From contig CAJQUW010005347.1 of NCBI GenBank assembly GCA_907163375.1, forward strand, positions 1 through 64,000: DNA of 64,000 bases. Direction: 5' to 3'. The position numbers and the translations under genes were made by a program. This DNA comes from Prostheceraeus crozeri. Its lineage: Eukaryota > Platyhelminthes > Polycladida > Euryleptidae. Positions 21,505-32,710 of the stretch are shown here, piece by piece. Numbering within the stretch: position 1 is the first letter of the stretch; each line of letters opens with the position of its first letter. The notes under the pieces are model-generated. The model made no database searches. It was not told the DNA's origin and worked only from the letters and a program-made list of their open reading frames with translations.

Positions 21505-22238
21505 TTGCAACATATTTCCTCCGACCAGTCGGAAACTGAATCCACTGGAGGCGATGTGATGGACGACATAGAACATGATCATGAAATTCTCGATCAGCCT
21601 GCTATAGATGAATCGGCGTCCAGCAGCGATTCTGAGGAAGAAACTATTTTGCCATTGAGTCAGCGTGTTCTAAATTCTGAAGAAATCAAATCAAGAGTAG
21701 GCTTATTACAGACACAAGCTGAATCTACGGATGTGAAGGGACGTGACGGAACTACATGGAGACTACTCGTCGCAAATAAGCATATGACTGCCGGTCGACT
21801 TCCCATTCAAAATGTGATGCGTAAAAAACCGGGACCGACCGCATGCGCTACGACTAAAGTGAATAAAAATAGTTCCGCAATCTGCCATCCGCATATTCTT
21901 TGATGAACCTATTTTGCGACATCTGCAGAAATATACTGTAAGTGAAGCACGACGTACTGGTAGTGACAACTGGAATATATCTCTCGGTGAGTTAGAAAAT
22001 TTGTAGGACTAATTTTTGCGCATGGAGTTATTGGGGCTACAAATGCACCAATTAGAAGCATGTGGTTGAAAACGTGAGGTAACCAAAATAAAACTATGAC
22101 CAGAGATAGATTCTCGGATATTTTGAGATTTTTTAGGTTTGACATTAAGTCTGAAAGGAAAGATCGTCTGAAGACTGACAAATTGCACCTCGTTTCTGAC
22201 ATCTGGAACAGATTTATCACTAATTGTAAATTGGTATA
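21505..22238 (+). pseudogene. piggyBac transposase 2, segment 1
   Basis: An acidic N-terminus (SASSSDSEEETILPLSQR) is followed, across a shift near 21840, by FFDEPILRHLQKYTVSEARR, then NISLGELENFVGLIFAHGV and RDRFSDILRFFRFDIKSER, standard piggyBac N-terminal and insertion regions. The reading stops at LVYR, where a mariner element begins at 22239. It continues at 24044. Needed catalytic part and end are displaced to segments 2 and 3. Confidence 0.85.
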
Positions 22239-22580
22239 CAGGGTGAGTAAAAAAAACGATTTATTTTTAAATGGATATAAAACATGTTTGTTTTAGTGAT
22301 AGAAATTCGTTACAAGTTCAGATATTAAGCATATGTCTTCAATTTGACGAAGGAATCGTTCAAATTATGTATTGCTTAAGTAGATCTCAAAAATTATTAT
22401 TATTTTATCCTGCATGTAAATATTTACCCGAAATCAGTCCAAAGAAGACCGAAATATTCCCATTGATAGAGTTTCCCATAGTTATAAGACAAAAACGAAA
22501 GTTATTAAATATCACTCTAAACATGAAACTGAACTGTCAGAATGCATAAGAAAGGTATTTCATAATAAACGAATTGAATG

Positions 22581-23653
22581 TTAACCTTCAACTTGACCAC
22601 CGTCCAACTGAATGCACTCATTGCATCGCTCAACGAAAGACTCGTACGATGACTGAAACATTGTTGGGTTGAAAGTCCCCAGCTCATCTTCGATTCTTGT
22701 TCTCAATTGTTCCACGGTTCTTGGAGCCTGTCTGTAAACTTTATCTCGCAGAGCTCCCCATAAAAAGAAATCACAAACAGTGAGGTCCGGTGATCTTGGT
22801 GGCCATCGAACTGCTCCCTGTCTCCCGATCGACCTGTTTGGAAGATGCTCATCCAACAAAGACCGAGCGGTGAGACTGAAATGAGGCGCAGCTCCATCTT
22901 GTTGATAAAGTTTGTTGCGATTCGATCTTCTTCGAAAGTAAGGGATCACCTTTTCGCGAAGTACTGTGCAGTAGCGGTCACTATTCATAGTCTCAGAGCT
23001 GATGTCGTAAGCCAAGACGCCGGACGGACCAACCATGCACCATACCGTGACCGAGTGTCGGTCTTGCAGCTTTTCAATCTGCATGTGTGGGTTTTCAGTT
23101 GCCAAGAAGTGGAGATTATGAAGATTCACTATGCCGTTGACGTGAAGAACAGCTTCGTCGGAAAATATGATGTTCTTATAAAAGTCACTGTCACTCTCCT
23201 GATTACGACGTAACCATTGGCAAAATTCTAATCTTCCTTCACAGTCATCTTCGGATAAAGCTTGCACTTTTGTTGCCTTAAATGGATGAAGTCCATTTTC
23301 ATGAAGACAGCGGACAACACTTGACTGAGAGTTACCAGTTTCCGTAGCAATCTGTCTAGTCGATGCTGTCGGTTTATCTTCCAATCGTTGATTGATTTCT
23401 TGGAAACTGTCATCACCACTCGCGGTAACGGGTCTACCACTGCCTTCTCTCCTTTTATTGATGTCACCATATTCAAGGAAACGAGAAACCCATCGACGTA
23501 TTGTGGATTCAGGAGGAGCCTCTTCATCATATTCTTTCGCGTATCGTCTTCTGGCTTCTCTGGTGCATCATATTCTTTCGCGTATCGTCTTCTGGCTTCT
23601 CTGGTGTTTTCATAAGTGATAGCCCATGCAACAACCTTTGCTTTGCGTTCCAT
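22581..23653 (-). pseudogene. DD41D mariner transposase, broken by a 41-bp duplication
   Basis: Start ATG at 23653 (MERKAKVVAWAITYENTREA). The HTH region is followed by GRPVTASGDDSF and LEDKPTASTRQIATETGNSQ. The catalytic residues are the Asp in FYKNIIFSDEAVLHVNGIVN, the Asp in NKLYQQDGAAPHF, and the Asp in WPPRSPDLTVCDFFLWG. The last two have 41 residues between them, the DD41D (rosa-like) spacing. The gene would be open to its stop near 22581 except for a 41-bp direct duplication (23525-23565 repeated at 23566-23606) which shifts frame near residue 25. No other stop was seen, so it died recently. Works by cutting at TA. Confidence 0.9.
23525..23606. repeat. 41-bp direct duplication in the transposase
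   Basis: The block starting CATCATATTCTTTCGCGTAT is present twice, back to back, with no difference. It is not a multiple of three and causes the frameshift in the DD41D transposase. Confidence 0.95.
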
Positions 23654-24043
23654 ATTGATGAATGCAAATCGAGAAATGAAATATCATATGATGAATGCAA
23701 TATCATGCGTCGAGAAACAACTTACTTATTTAAATTTAGAAATGTATTATGTTGATTGATAGACAGTAAAATCATCTGTCTAATATTAGAAGTTAACACA
23801 GATATCTAACATAATTAGAAATTTTTAACAAATCTAGTTAGTACATAATTGAATTGAAGACATATGCTTAATATCTGAACACAGATATCTAACATAATTT
23901 GAAATTTTTAACAAATCTAGCTAATACATAATTGAATTGAAGACATATGCTTAATATCTGAACTTGTAGCGAATTTCTATCACTAAAACAAACATGTTTT
24001 ATATCCACTTAAAAATAAATCGTTTTTTTTTACTCACCCTATA

Positions 24044-24345
24044 ACCCGAACGGTCATCTGACTGCAGATGCCCTGTAAATCCAGATGCCGATTTATACAG
24101 TATATGGCAAATAAGCCAGATAAGTTCGGCTTGAAGTTGTGTCTCTTAGTCGACACAGAGACTAAATATCTGTGCAACGGCTATCCTTACTTAGGTAGGG
24201 ATGAATCTCAAGACTCGAGTGGTAGTCAACCCACTGGTGTAGTTCTAAAATTGTACTAAACTTACGTTGGACTAGGATACAACGTAACTGTTGATAATTA
24301 TTTCACCAGTATCGATTTAGCCAAAAAATAATCAAATTTCTCTCA
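24044..24345 (+). pseudogene. piggyBac transposase 2, segment 2
   Basis: Reads RFIQYMANKPDKFGLKLCLL, then TKYLCNGYPYLG and, after a stop, GLGYNVTVDNYFTSIDLAKK. This is the piggyBac catalytic core with the second Asp in VTVDNYFTS. It follows directly on segment 1 once the DD41D insertion is set aside, and it is cut at 24346 by the foldback element. Confidence 0.88.
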
Positions 24346-26259
24346 CAGGTGGCTCAAATCGAAAATAACTCAAAAAATATACCAAGCTTGAAACTTTGGG
24401 GATAGTATGCACCCATGATGAGTATTTGATGGTTAAAATATGACTAAATTCTGTCGTGTATTTTTAGAAAAAAATGCAAAAAAGCCGTTTTTTGCATACT
24501 ACTCATTAAAGTCATAACGTCATTATAATGCAAAAAATATACCACGCTTGAATAAAATTTTCATTTTATTGGCATGTTTTACACACTCCATATTAAAAAT
24601 TTCATTGAAATCTGTCGTGTAGTTGCTCCGCAAATTGCCCTTTTTTGATTGAATTTTTAATAATGTAGATGGTAGTAGTATATCTAGAATTTCATCAACT
24701 TAGAAAAATATACCCCACACTACATTCATGAAGTACATTCATGAAACTCTAATTAGGCCACATCTAAAAATTTGTGCATTTCTATCGTGTCGTTTATGAG
24801 AAAATTAAGATTTTATATTTTCAGTAGTAGTATGAGTAGTACATTCCCACCCAATAATGCATTAGTTCAAGAAAATATACCAGACTTGAAACTTCAGGAT
24901 TTGGATGCTAGAAGTCTCTATGATAAAATACTAAAATTACAAGAAGTTCTATCGTTGATATTTGTAGCATGATGCAAAACCTTTTGACGCTTTTTTGACT
25001 ATTTCTCTTTAAATTAACGTTGACTTGCTATACATCCATGAACAGTTCATGGTGAAGAGTCAAGTAAAACTGCAATAATTTTGCATAACCGTATGTAATA
25101 GTAGCATGCATTGATTTCATAATATGCATTACACCTAACCTAACTGACAATTTTTTTCATCAAGTCATTTAATTGAGCACGTATCATTGACATACTTTTG
25201 AAAATATTTATTTTCGCTTTCAAGTTCTCATCAGCTGATCGTCGTTTTGTTGTGTGTATCTCCAAATGTGAAAAAGGTAAGCATGACATTTTTTTAAACT
25301 ACGAGCTGCATGATATGGTAAAATATTTTTCCTCAAAATGCATGATATCTCCTTCCTATTACTTAAATCATGCAATTTCAAAATATGTTTGACCCGAGTT
25401 TTAAACTAACACATATTTTGAAATTGCATGATTTAAGTAATAGGATGGAGATATCATGCATATTGAGGAAAAATATTTTACCATATCATGAAAATTGCAG
25501 ATTGAGGTACAAATACATCAGTTCAGTGGTTAATGAAGGTCATCAATTAATTGACATTACATTGCGAGTGAAAACTTTCCGCCATTAATAGCATGTTTGA
25601 GTTTGAATTTTCCTGGTGCTCTCATCTTACAATTTTTGAAAAAAACTTAAGAATTGTACAAATGGGAACCGGGTACCCAGTTCTAATTACAGTAATTCTA
25701 TTCATAGTACGCTATGGTAGCGTCTATCAAGCTTGTAGTGTAAAAAATGTCATGCTTACCTTTTTCACATTCGGTATAAGTAAATATAAAATCTTAATTT
25801 TCTCATAAACGACACGATAGAAATGCACAAATTTTTAGATGTGGCCTAATTAGAGTTTCATGAATGTACTTCATGAATGTAGTGTGGGGTATATTTTTCT
25901 AAGTTGATGAAATTCTAGATATACTACTACCATCTACATTATTAAAAATTCAATCAAAAAAGGGCAATTTGCGGAGCAACTACACGACAGATTTCAATGA
26001 AATTTTTAATATGGAGTGTGTAAAGCATGCCAATAAAATGAAAATTTTATTCAAGCGTGGTATATTTTTTTGCATTATAATGACGTTATGACTTTAATGA
26101 GTAGTATGCAAAAAACGGCTTTTTTTGCATTTTTTTCTAAAATTACACGACAGAATTTAGTCATATTTTAACCATCAAATACTCATCATGGGTGCATACT
26201 ATCCCCAAAGTTTCAAGCTTGGTATATTTTTTGAGTTATTTTCGATTTGAGCCACCCTG
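24346..26259. mobile_element. 1.9-kb foldback element inside piggyBac 2
   Basis: The ends CAGG-TGGCTCAAATCGAA and CAGGGTGGCTCAAATCGAA (right, reversed) start arms of about 480 bp (24346-24828 and 25770-26259) that are almost perfectly complementary. A second, inner pair of arms of about 85 bp (25300-25388 and 25408-25492) meets at a centre near 25398. The interval holds no transposase. A further 40-bp block (about 25265-25295 against 25732-25762) is also inverted. It splits the piggyBac gene between SIDLAKK and LLGTMR. Confidence 0.9.
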
Positions 26260-26480
26260 CTCTCTTGGGAACGATGCGATGCGTAAGAACAGACGCGAGC
26301 TTCCTGATTAACTGAGCTAAAGAAAAATATTTTCATATGCATCAGCCTTCTTTTTTAATCATAGTATGTAAGAGCAAAGGAGTGTGTTTTTATATTAACA
26401 GACCTTTCCACTGATTGATCTAACTGCATCATTTTTCACCGTAAAACCAATGGTATATCCATTAGATGTGAAAGGTAAAT
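26260..26480 (+). pseudogene. piggyBac transposase 2, segment 3
   Basis: LLGTMR then, in the next frame, RKNRRELPD follow the foldback directly. This is the piggyBac motif that comes right after the second catalytic Asp. Beyond about 26310 the frames (KEKIFSYASAF...) are only loosely piggyBac-like. I see no third Asp or C-terminal finger, so the 3' end is lost or too decayed to read. Confidence 0.65.
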
Positions 26481-26649
26481 CGTTGAGAAGTCCAGATATT
26501 GCTTCTGAAAAAAAAGAATCTTTGCAGATAATTGCGTTGGAATGATTCTCGTAGCCTCATCCTCCTAACAGGAGGCCGATCTGATAATCCTCTGCGACTA
26601 AACTTCAAAAGTTTAGAATACTTAATGACTGATTTCAATTTTTGAAAGA

Positions 26650-27110
26650 TAGAGAACGATGGACGGTGTGGATTTGATGGTCTACACAGATGGGTCGGTG
26701 GAGGAAGGGTTTGGGCTAGGTGGTGCAGCTGCGGTGACTAACTGTCGGGCCGGCTTTGCTTGCTACAGTAGACGTCAGGGCATGTACTCCTGCGGTGGTG
26801 GCGTCATCCTTTCAAGCTGAGGTGCGGGCTCTTCACGGGGCTGGAAGGGATTCGATAGACGAGGGGCTTGCAAGAGCCGGCGATCTGTGGGAAGAAGTTT
26901 GGGGTGGTATGGGAAGCGCATGTGGTTCTTGTGAGTTCCGCGGCACTGGGCTGTTGGGGAATGAATGGACTAGGCGAAGTGCATTGCTCGGAGGCGGTGG
27001 TAAAGCGGTTCTGGAAGATGAGGGAGCGGACAAGGAGTGGGTGTACGATCGGTGCCGGTCTCTGTACGAGGATGGGATTAACCAGGAGATAGAGACCCAG
27101 ATATCGGAAT
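26650..27110 (+). pseudogene. LINE RNase H domain fragment
   Basis: The opening stretch DLMVYTDGSVEEGFGLGGAA has the catalytic Asp and TDGS of a retroelement RNase H, and SSFQAEVRALHGA follows in another frame (the Glu motif). A later WVPGH-type stretch is blurred. The piece is GC-rich and unlike its AT-rich surroundings, so it arrived with an I/R1-group LINE of foreign base composition relative to the local background. No RT precedes it. Confidence 0.65.
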
Positions 27111-27808
27111 AGAGTCGAGTAAGAAGGGTCGGGGATGTACAGGAGGGGTGGGGAAGTGGAGGAGGGGATGACGGGGTGGGTATGAGGGTCAGTTTGGACT
27201 GTTCTGAGGTGTTGATGGTTGGTTTTAATGCGCTTTTTCTCTACTCCAGACTTCAGGAAGCGTTGGCATATTAGAGGTGGTGTAGGCGAGTGAAGCTACG
27301 ACATTCAGCCTTCGACATCAAGAACAGCAGCAGCACGAGCGTCTCGGGCAAACGTCATGTCCTGAAGCCAATTAATCACTTTTCTCGCTGCGGGTCAATC
27401 TGCAATTGCTGTAATGATGACTTTATGACTGCTACAAAACATCTCTGAAAAGCTTGGGTCTGACGCGTGTAGTTGACAGAGCTGGAAAAATTTCACTGAA
27501 ATTTTTTAATTCCAATTCCATAATAAGATTCAATTCCGATAATTGCATTTCGCGTATAGTGTATTATGTTAATGTATCCAACGTTTGTTCGTTTCAATCT
27601 AACCCACGTGCCCTTATCCTATCCTCGTTGTTCCTGTGTGCCGTTCCCTGCGTCGTTCCTATGTGCGTTTTCATGTTCATATTTCATATTTCTTATATAC
27701 ATGTATATAAGCAACCGGTCAGGCTACTCCATTTTCGTTTCGTAAACGAGATATTCAATATCTCGTGAAAAAGAGAAAAGAAAATTAACGGTCAGCAAAG
27801 AATCAAAC

Positions 27809-27811
<3 letters not shown>

Positions 27812-27847
<36 letters not shown>
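27812..27847. repeat. (GA)n microsatellite
   Basis: An uninterrupted run of GA dinucleotides, about 18 units. Confidence 0.97.
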
Positions 27848-27849
<2 letters not shown>

Positions 27850-27850
<1 letters not shown>

Positions 27851-29320
27851 GAATAAATCTATTAATAAACTGACAAAAGAAATTCAGTGTGCGAATAACG
27901 TGATTGTTGATGAAAGAAAAAGCGACGATAAAAATGATATCATGAAAGCTGATTAATGGTCTATGTTAAAAAAGGAGATTAAAAAATCCGTGATAAGGAC
28001 GAAATGTGGTCGGGTGGAAAGCTATCGAGCAGAGATTAAAGGAAACTCTTTCAATTTTCAAAAGAAAGTGGTTTTATCGTCAAGTGTCAAAAATTTGTAT
28101 AAATTGGAAACGATGAGAAATTGAAACAACAACAACACATACGACATCTTCAGTAGCTGTTAGAAGAACTCCGTGATCTCGCGGTGTAACATAACTACAG
28201 AAGTAACAACTACAACTGCCTGCCAGCGAACAACACAGCAGCGTATGCGGCAACACATCAGCAAGTGCGATTGAAGATTGACGGTATAAGTGACACTGAT
28301 ATTCATGATACTTATGATATTATTTTGGTATAAGTGAGTCCGATCGAATTGAAGTGAATTCAACAGTAAGAAGTGAAATGCAAGTTTAAAGTTTTTCTTT
28401 TATCGTTGAGTATCGTATCTGTATAACTATCATAGAAATTGATAACAATAAAACCTCTAGAATGGAAATGAAGCTTCATGCAATACACAATAGTGGCACA
28501 TAAATCGCACGCATTTTCACTTAGATGCACCTGCCAACGTCTGTATCATTGGGTTAGAATCAGTCACATGTGTAATTCTAAGCTTTTCATTGGTCATTCA
28601 TGCCCCAACTTAGTTCCCCCGGCGGTGCCGCGACCTTGAGTCAATTTCCATTCTAGTCAACTTCAGTTAAACAATCTATTTCTATGATAACTATAGTCTT
28701 GAAAATTAATATTGTCAATTGTTGTGATTGGAAGTTGAATAATAGTTCATGTAATTTCCATTTTAATTGAATCACTAATTATTAGAATAACTTGTTGACA
28801 CAGTCTATATTGTTATTTGAACTGACAGGCTGCCCTTTAATGCAGAGTTAATTTTGCTATTTCCAAACCGATTGTTTTTCGTGCGTACAATAATTAAGTT
28901 AATTTCCAATTTTCGTGCTTATCCTATCAATAACTAAATTCAACAATTGCTTTATTTTGATTAATTATCTTACTTGACAAATAACTAAATAACAGATTGA
29001 ACAGAGATGATTGTCTTTTCGCTCTCTGCTTAATCGCTGAATTAACATTGTCCGGGGCTGTAGGCCCATCAAAGTCACAATTAACACCCTTTATTCAACA
29101 ATAGAATAAAGCTACTTCTGTCGATCTATCTCTCTCTTATCTCTGCGTGCAGTTAACACAACGGCCGAGTACTGTGATTTCAATGTTTGTACAAATAGAT
29201 TTATCACAGGTCTATCGAAAAAGTGGAATTGAGGTTTATCAAGGTCAATTCCAATTCCAATTCCGACTTTTCCAAATCTGGTAGTTGAAGCCAAAGTCAT
29301 TGCATTTCAAAGCGAGTTAC
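27850..29320. other. No gene recognised
   Basis: Only short random frames. A CGAGATATTCAATATCTCG hairpin sits just upstream near 27746. Short AATTCCAATTCC runs at 27505 and 29250 are low-complexity. Confidence 0.45.
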
Positions 29321-29396
29321 CTTCACTGAAATTTTCATTGAGTGTTTCGTAGATTTGCAATCCCATTGATTTACATATTTCCGCCATTTCGTGAAT
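29321..29396 (-). CDS. Candidate host exon, C-type-lectin-like
   Basis: On the minus strand an acceptor (CATTTTCAG before 29396) and a donor (GAAG/GTAACT after 29321) frame 76 bases. One frame reads IHEMAEICKSMGLQIYETLN, which resembles the early part of a C-type lectin domain (A--C---G--L). It is short and other frames are open, so this is suggestive only. No neighbouring exon of the same gene was found nearby. Confidence 0.35.
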
Positions 29397-29984
29397 CTGA
29401 AAATGAAGAATGATGTCAACGTAGTCATGTTGAATTATCGGCTTTTCGAATAATGTCAGGAGAAGAGCATTAAATTATACAACTGATGAAATTCTTAATA
29501 ATAAACAAATGAATATGAAGTCATCATGTGAAAGATGTGATCGTCTATAATTCAATGAACCCGATTTTACCCGGAGAGTGGACGCTTTCTCAAAGCTATA
29601 GTAGTTACAACACTAAATTTTTGGAATATAAAGATACTATATAAGTTTGATAAACAATTAGGCTCATGGAAACATGACAGGTTTGACCTTTGTTTCGCTG
29701 CGCTATTTTAAAATCGAGATTTTTGTCAACTTCTTGCACACTTGTAGACTTTTGTCAAAGTACAGTTGGAGTAATAATTATCATTTTCATTTACAGAATT
29801 CAATTGCTTGTTCAGAAACGTTTGGTGATGACACAGAATTAGACTGATTAACTTTTTCAATTTACTGTAAATCCAGACTAATTTTTCCGATAGCAAATAC
29901 TGGAACATTAATAAGTGGACAAAAAGGAATTCCTTTTATCTCACAGAGATGAGTAAAAGTTGTGCTTGGCTTGCGGATTGCTGC

Positions 29985-30175
29985 AAATTCCATCAAAAGG
30001 CTTCGATTACCACGATCCTTCAGATTTGAAGAATTCAGATCACTGTGCACAAGTTTTCTCAATTTTTTGCAGAGTATTGGAACGTCCGAATACTCTGCGA
30101 ATACTCCGAATATTGGAACAATCCGATGATTTCCGCTCTTCTTTCAATTTTCGTGATGATTCTGCTACAAGTAAG
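29985..30175 (-). repeat. Dispersed repeat, copy 1
   Basis: Shares a recognisable block (CTTCAGATTTGAAGAATTCAG and its surroundings) with 62170-62330. It lies just past the Penelope-like RT on the same strand and may be part of that element. One minus frame has NLKDRGNRSLLMEFAAIRKP. Confidence 0.55.
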
Positions 30176-30298
30176 AACACACGCCTGGCTTCCTTCTCTG
30201 CAAATCCATTGCTGAGTTGCACATCATTCAAATGACGAAGTTCTTGCCAATACACTCTGGAGAACAGACAGCTCGGGCACGCAACGAAAGTGAACTGA

Positions 30299-31366
30299 TT
30301 ACCCCCACGTTTTTTGTAAATATAAATCTGTATCTGTAGTTATTCTATACACACCGAATACAACAGCGCATTCTCCCCTGTGGATAAAAATGTCCACGCA
30401 TGAAAAGCTGCCACTCTTCTCCATCTTCACAGTAAAATTGATCGTTGGACGGATCGAATTGAAAAACTCCACATAAAAGTAAGGTGACTGCAAATCACCC
30501 TTCCAGTGAATGAAAAATGTCGTCAATGTATCGTAAATACATTTCCAGCAAACATACATTCTTCTCCGCGGCTGGTGACTCCCCAACTTCTCCAAAAAAG
30601 TTGACATAGATGATCGCTATCACCACACTCTGACTGCATCCCATCGCCATGCCATCAGTAGCTTTGTGAACTCCATCACGATGTTGGAAATAGAAATCGA
30701 TATACAGAAACGAGTAGGTGACACGAGTTCACCGACTTTAAAATTGGTCCTTTCATTCAATAACACAGTGGCATTTCCTTTATCAGCTGAGTGAATCTTA
30801 ACTGTCCGATCTGCTCTCAAGGACTTGTTTATTGCTTGTCGTTCCGACGAAGATAAATTAACTCTCTTTTTCAAACCAGTGTTCGTGATGGGACGTGCCA
30901 CCTCCATGAACATCCAGAATTCCTGATCATCACTGCATCCGTAGGAGCACCCTCAACAGCCGATGTAATATCAGTCACGGGAACACGACCAGGGAAAACA
31001 GCAAATTTCAAACCTCTCTTGAGAAGACTCATTTCACATTGAGTGACTGTCCTGTCACTGAGGCTCACGACCATAGTCTATCACGATCAAACGAATCGCC
31101 ATTTCTAATAGTATGCGAGAAAGTTGTCTAATTCGCTGTCTTCATCACCCGCAAATGCATCTACGTCCATGTAGTCATCACACAAATAACAGGGATATAC
31201 AGTGTACTTTAACCACTACTGATAATGACTTTGAACACGCATTGATAATTAATAAAGTTGTCAAGTCTTCACTAACAGTCCCCACGAGACATGTTTTGGC
31301 CTCATCAGTCGTGGGTGCAAGCATACCCTCTAGCCAGACGGTCACCGAACCATCTGTTGAGAGCAT
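30299..31366 (-). pseudogene. Penelope-like reverse transcriptase, broken
   Basis: On the minus strand: NLSDRTVTQ-type leader (VVSLSDRTVTQCEMSLLKRG at about 31010-31070) with GLKFAVFPGRVPVTDI. Then DRTVKIHSADKGNATVLLNE (about 30755-30815), the Penelope 'ADKG' motif. Then YDTLTTFFIHWKGDLQSPYF (about 30470-30530) and VFGVYRITTDTDLYLQKTWG at the 3' end. This order is that of Penelope-like elements, whose RT is related to telomerase. Several breaks are present and the central catalytic block is not recognisable. A hammerhead-like motif lies upstream on the same strand (31281-31315), in the expected place for these elements. Confidence 0.8.
31281..31315 (-). ncRNA. Hammerhead-ribozyme-like motif of the Penelope element
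   Basis: Read on the minus strand: CCCACGA, then CTGATGA, then a short run AAAAC, then GTC and TCGTGGG. The two 7-base arms are exact complements and lie immediately before the CUGAUGA box and immediately after the GUC, which is where stem I of a type I hammerhead must be. The stem II region is reduced to GGCC and the GAAA box reads AAAA, so it is probably a degenerate, inactive form. Penelope-like elements are known to carry hammerheads in their terminal repeats. Confidence 0.55.
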
Positions 31367-32137
31367 GAAAAGAAGACACTTTATTACTTTAGCAGAATAG
31401 CAGAATTTGGGATGTCAACATCTAATTTTAGGTGTCAACTGCGCTAATGAATCAAAGATGGGGATGAATGATCCGAACGCGGCATGAGTTATTCGGAAAA
31501 CAGAGTATCTTTTCCACAGATCTCTTTTTTCATTTAAACCGCTTTCTAGATGTGTAGGTGCTATGTAAGCGGGAGTTCGATTCGTTGTTATCAGCAACAT
31601 TACGCTATCTCAAATGACGAAAATAAACTCTCTCGAATTTGTATGAATTGCACATGCAAGACATGCAGCTACAGATAACTTGTTCAAAGGAGGTTGTTCA
31701 TAGACTACTTACAGTAAGTGGGCCTTTGTGTTACAAAGGATTTAATGGGAACTGATGATCATTGTGAGCACCATATCAGTCTTTCGCATGTTTTGCTTTT
31801 CGCTTCGTTGGATCATGCATTCAACACGACTATTCAAAGGACAGAGCAGAAATCAAAATTGTATTCCTCAATGCACCATTGAAATTTACATTACACAGAA
31901 TGTTAAATATCTAAAGTCCCATGGAATCACGATTCATGATTAGAATGAGATCAAAGATTTGAACAGCAGAATGAAAGCAATTCGAACAGGCAGAAGCGTG
32001 CTTCTTAGCACTAGAAATAGCATTGTCCTGCTCATTTTGCTCATAAGGAGGACATGAGAAACTGAAAAACTGCACATCCCTAGTATTTTGTTGTTAATTA
32101 GAGCCTCCAGGTATAAAATATAACAAACCTACTGACT

Positions 32138-32610
32138 CAACGGAAAAAGGCCACAATCAGTTACGATTTTTTTAATGATTGAAGTCAGTAATTGTGACGA
32201 TTCGGAAGACACTGCTACCCTTGTCAAGTGAAATAAAATGGAAAGAAGAAATCTGCAAAAAAGAATATGGACCGCTCCGGTGATTCGGAAAGCTGGAAAT
32301 TTTTGTCTGTACCTTATGTATTTTGTCTGGATGGTCCTAGTAACCACCATCTGGCTAGGCACTACGATTCCAAAGTCGTGTTCCGATTTTCTAACAGTAT
32401 TAAGTCTCAACTTATCCACAATAATTGCTTGAAGAGAACAAATGCTGTTTATCGTATTGATTGCAAAAGTTGTCCTAAACTTTATATACGTGTGTGAGAC
32501 AGGTCGTACGTTTGATGTTCTGTGTAGAGAACATAAAAGAGCTGTCCCAAATACAGGATTTCAGATTTGTTAAGTGAATCATAAGAATCAAGTGATATGA
32601 CGAATTTAAT
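32138..32610 (+). pseudogene. Penelope-like RT end and GIY-YIG domain
   Basis: Plus strand, opposite to the RT at 30.3-31.1 kb. Frames read KFLSVPYVFCLDGPSNHHLA, KVVFRFSNSIKSQLIHNNCL, then NAVYRIDCKSCPKLYIRV and TGRTFDVLCREHKRAV. This is the linker, the paired Cys and the GIY-YIG start of Penelope-like proteins (usual text VYKIPC--C---YIGET-R). It is a broken fragment. The block at 32138-32200 also occurs inverted at 35110-35170. Confidence 0.75.
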
Positions 32611-32710
32611 GCGTGCGTTGAATGAAGTTTGCTGATATTTCATTGGTTGTTTTCGTACTGCTGAATAGCGGACGCCTGACGACAGGGAAGAGGGTCAGCT
32701 GGTCGGCATA

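Larger units (their letters stand above)
22239..24041 (-). mobile_element. DD41D Tc1/mariner element inside piggyBac 2
   Basis: The ends CAGGGTGAGTAAAAAAA (left) and TAGGGTGAGTAAAAAAA (right, minus strand) open inverted repeats that match almost perfectly for over 100 bp, to about 22345 and 23935. TA is present on both sides (22237-22238 and 24042-24043). One transposase gene is inside (22581-23653). An 80-odd-bp tandem duplication lies in the right arm (about 23796-23960). Near-identical arms point to a recent insertion. Confidence 0.92.
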
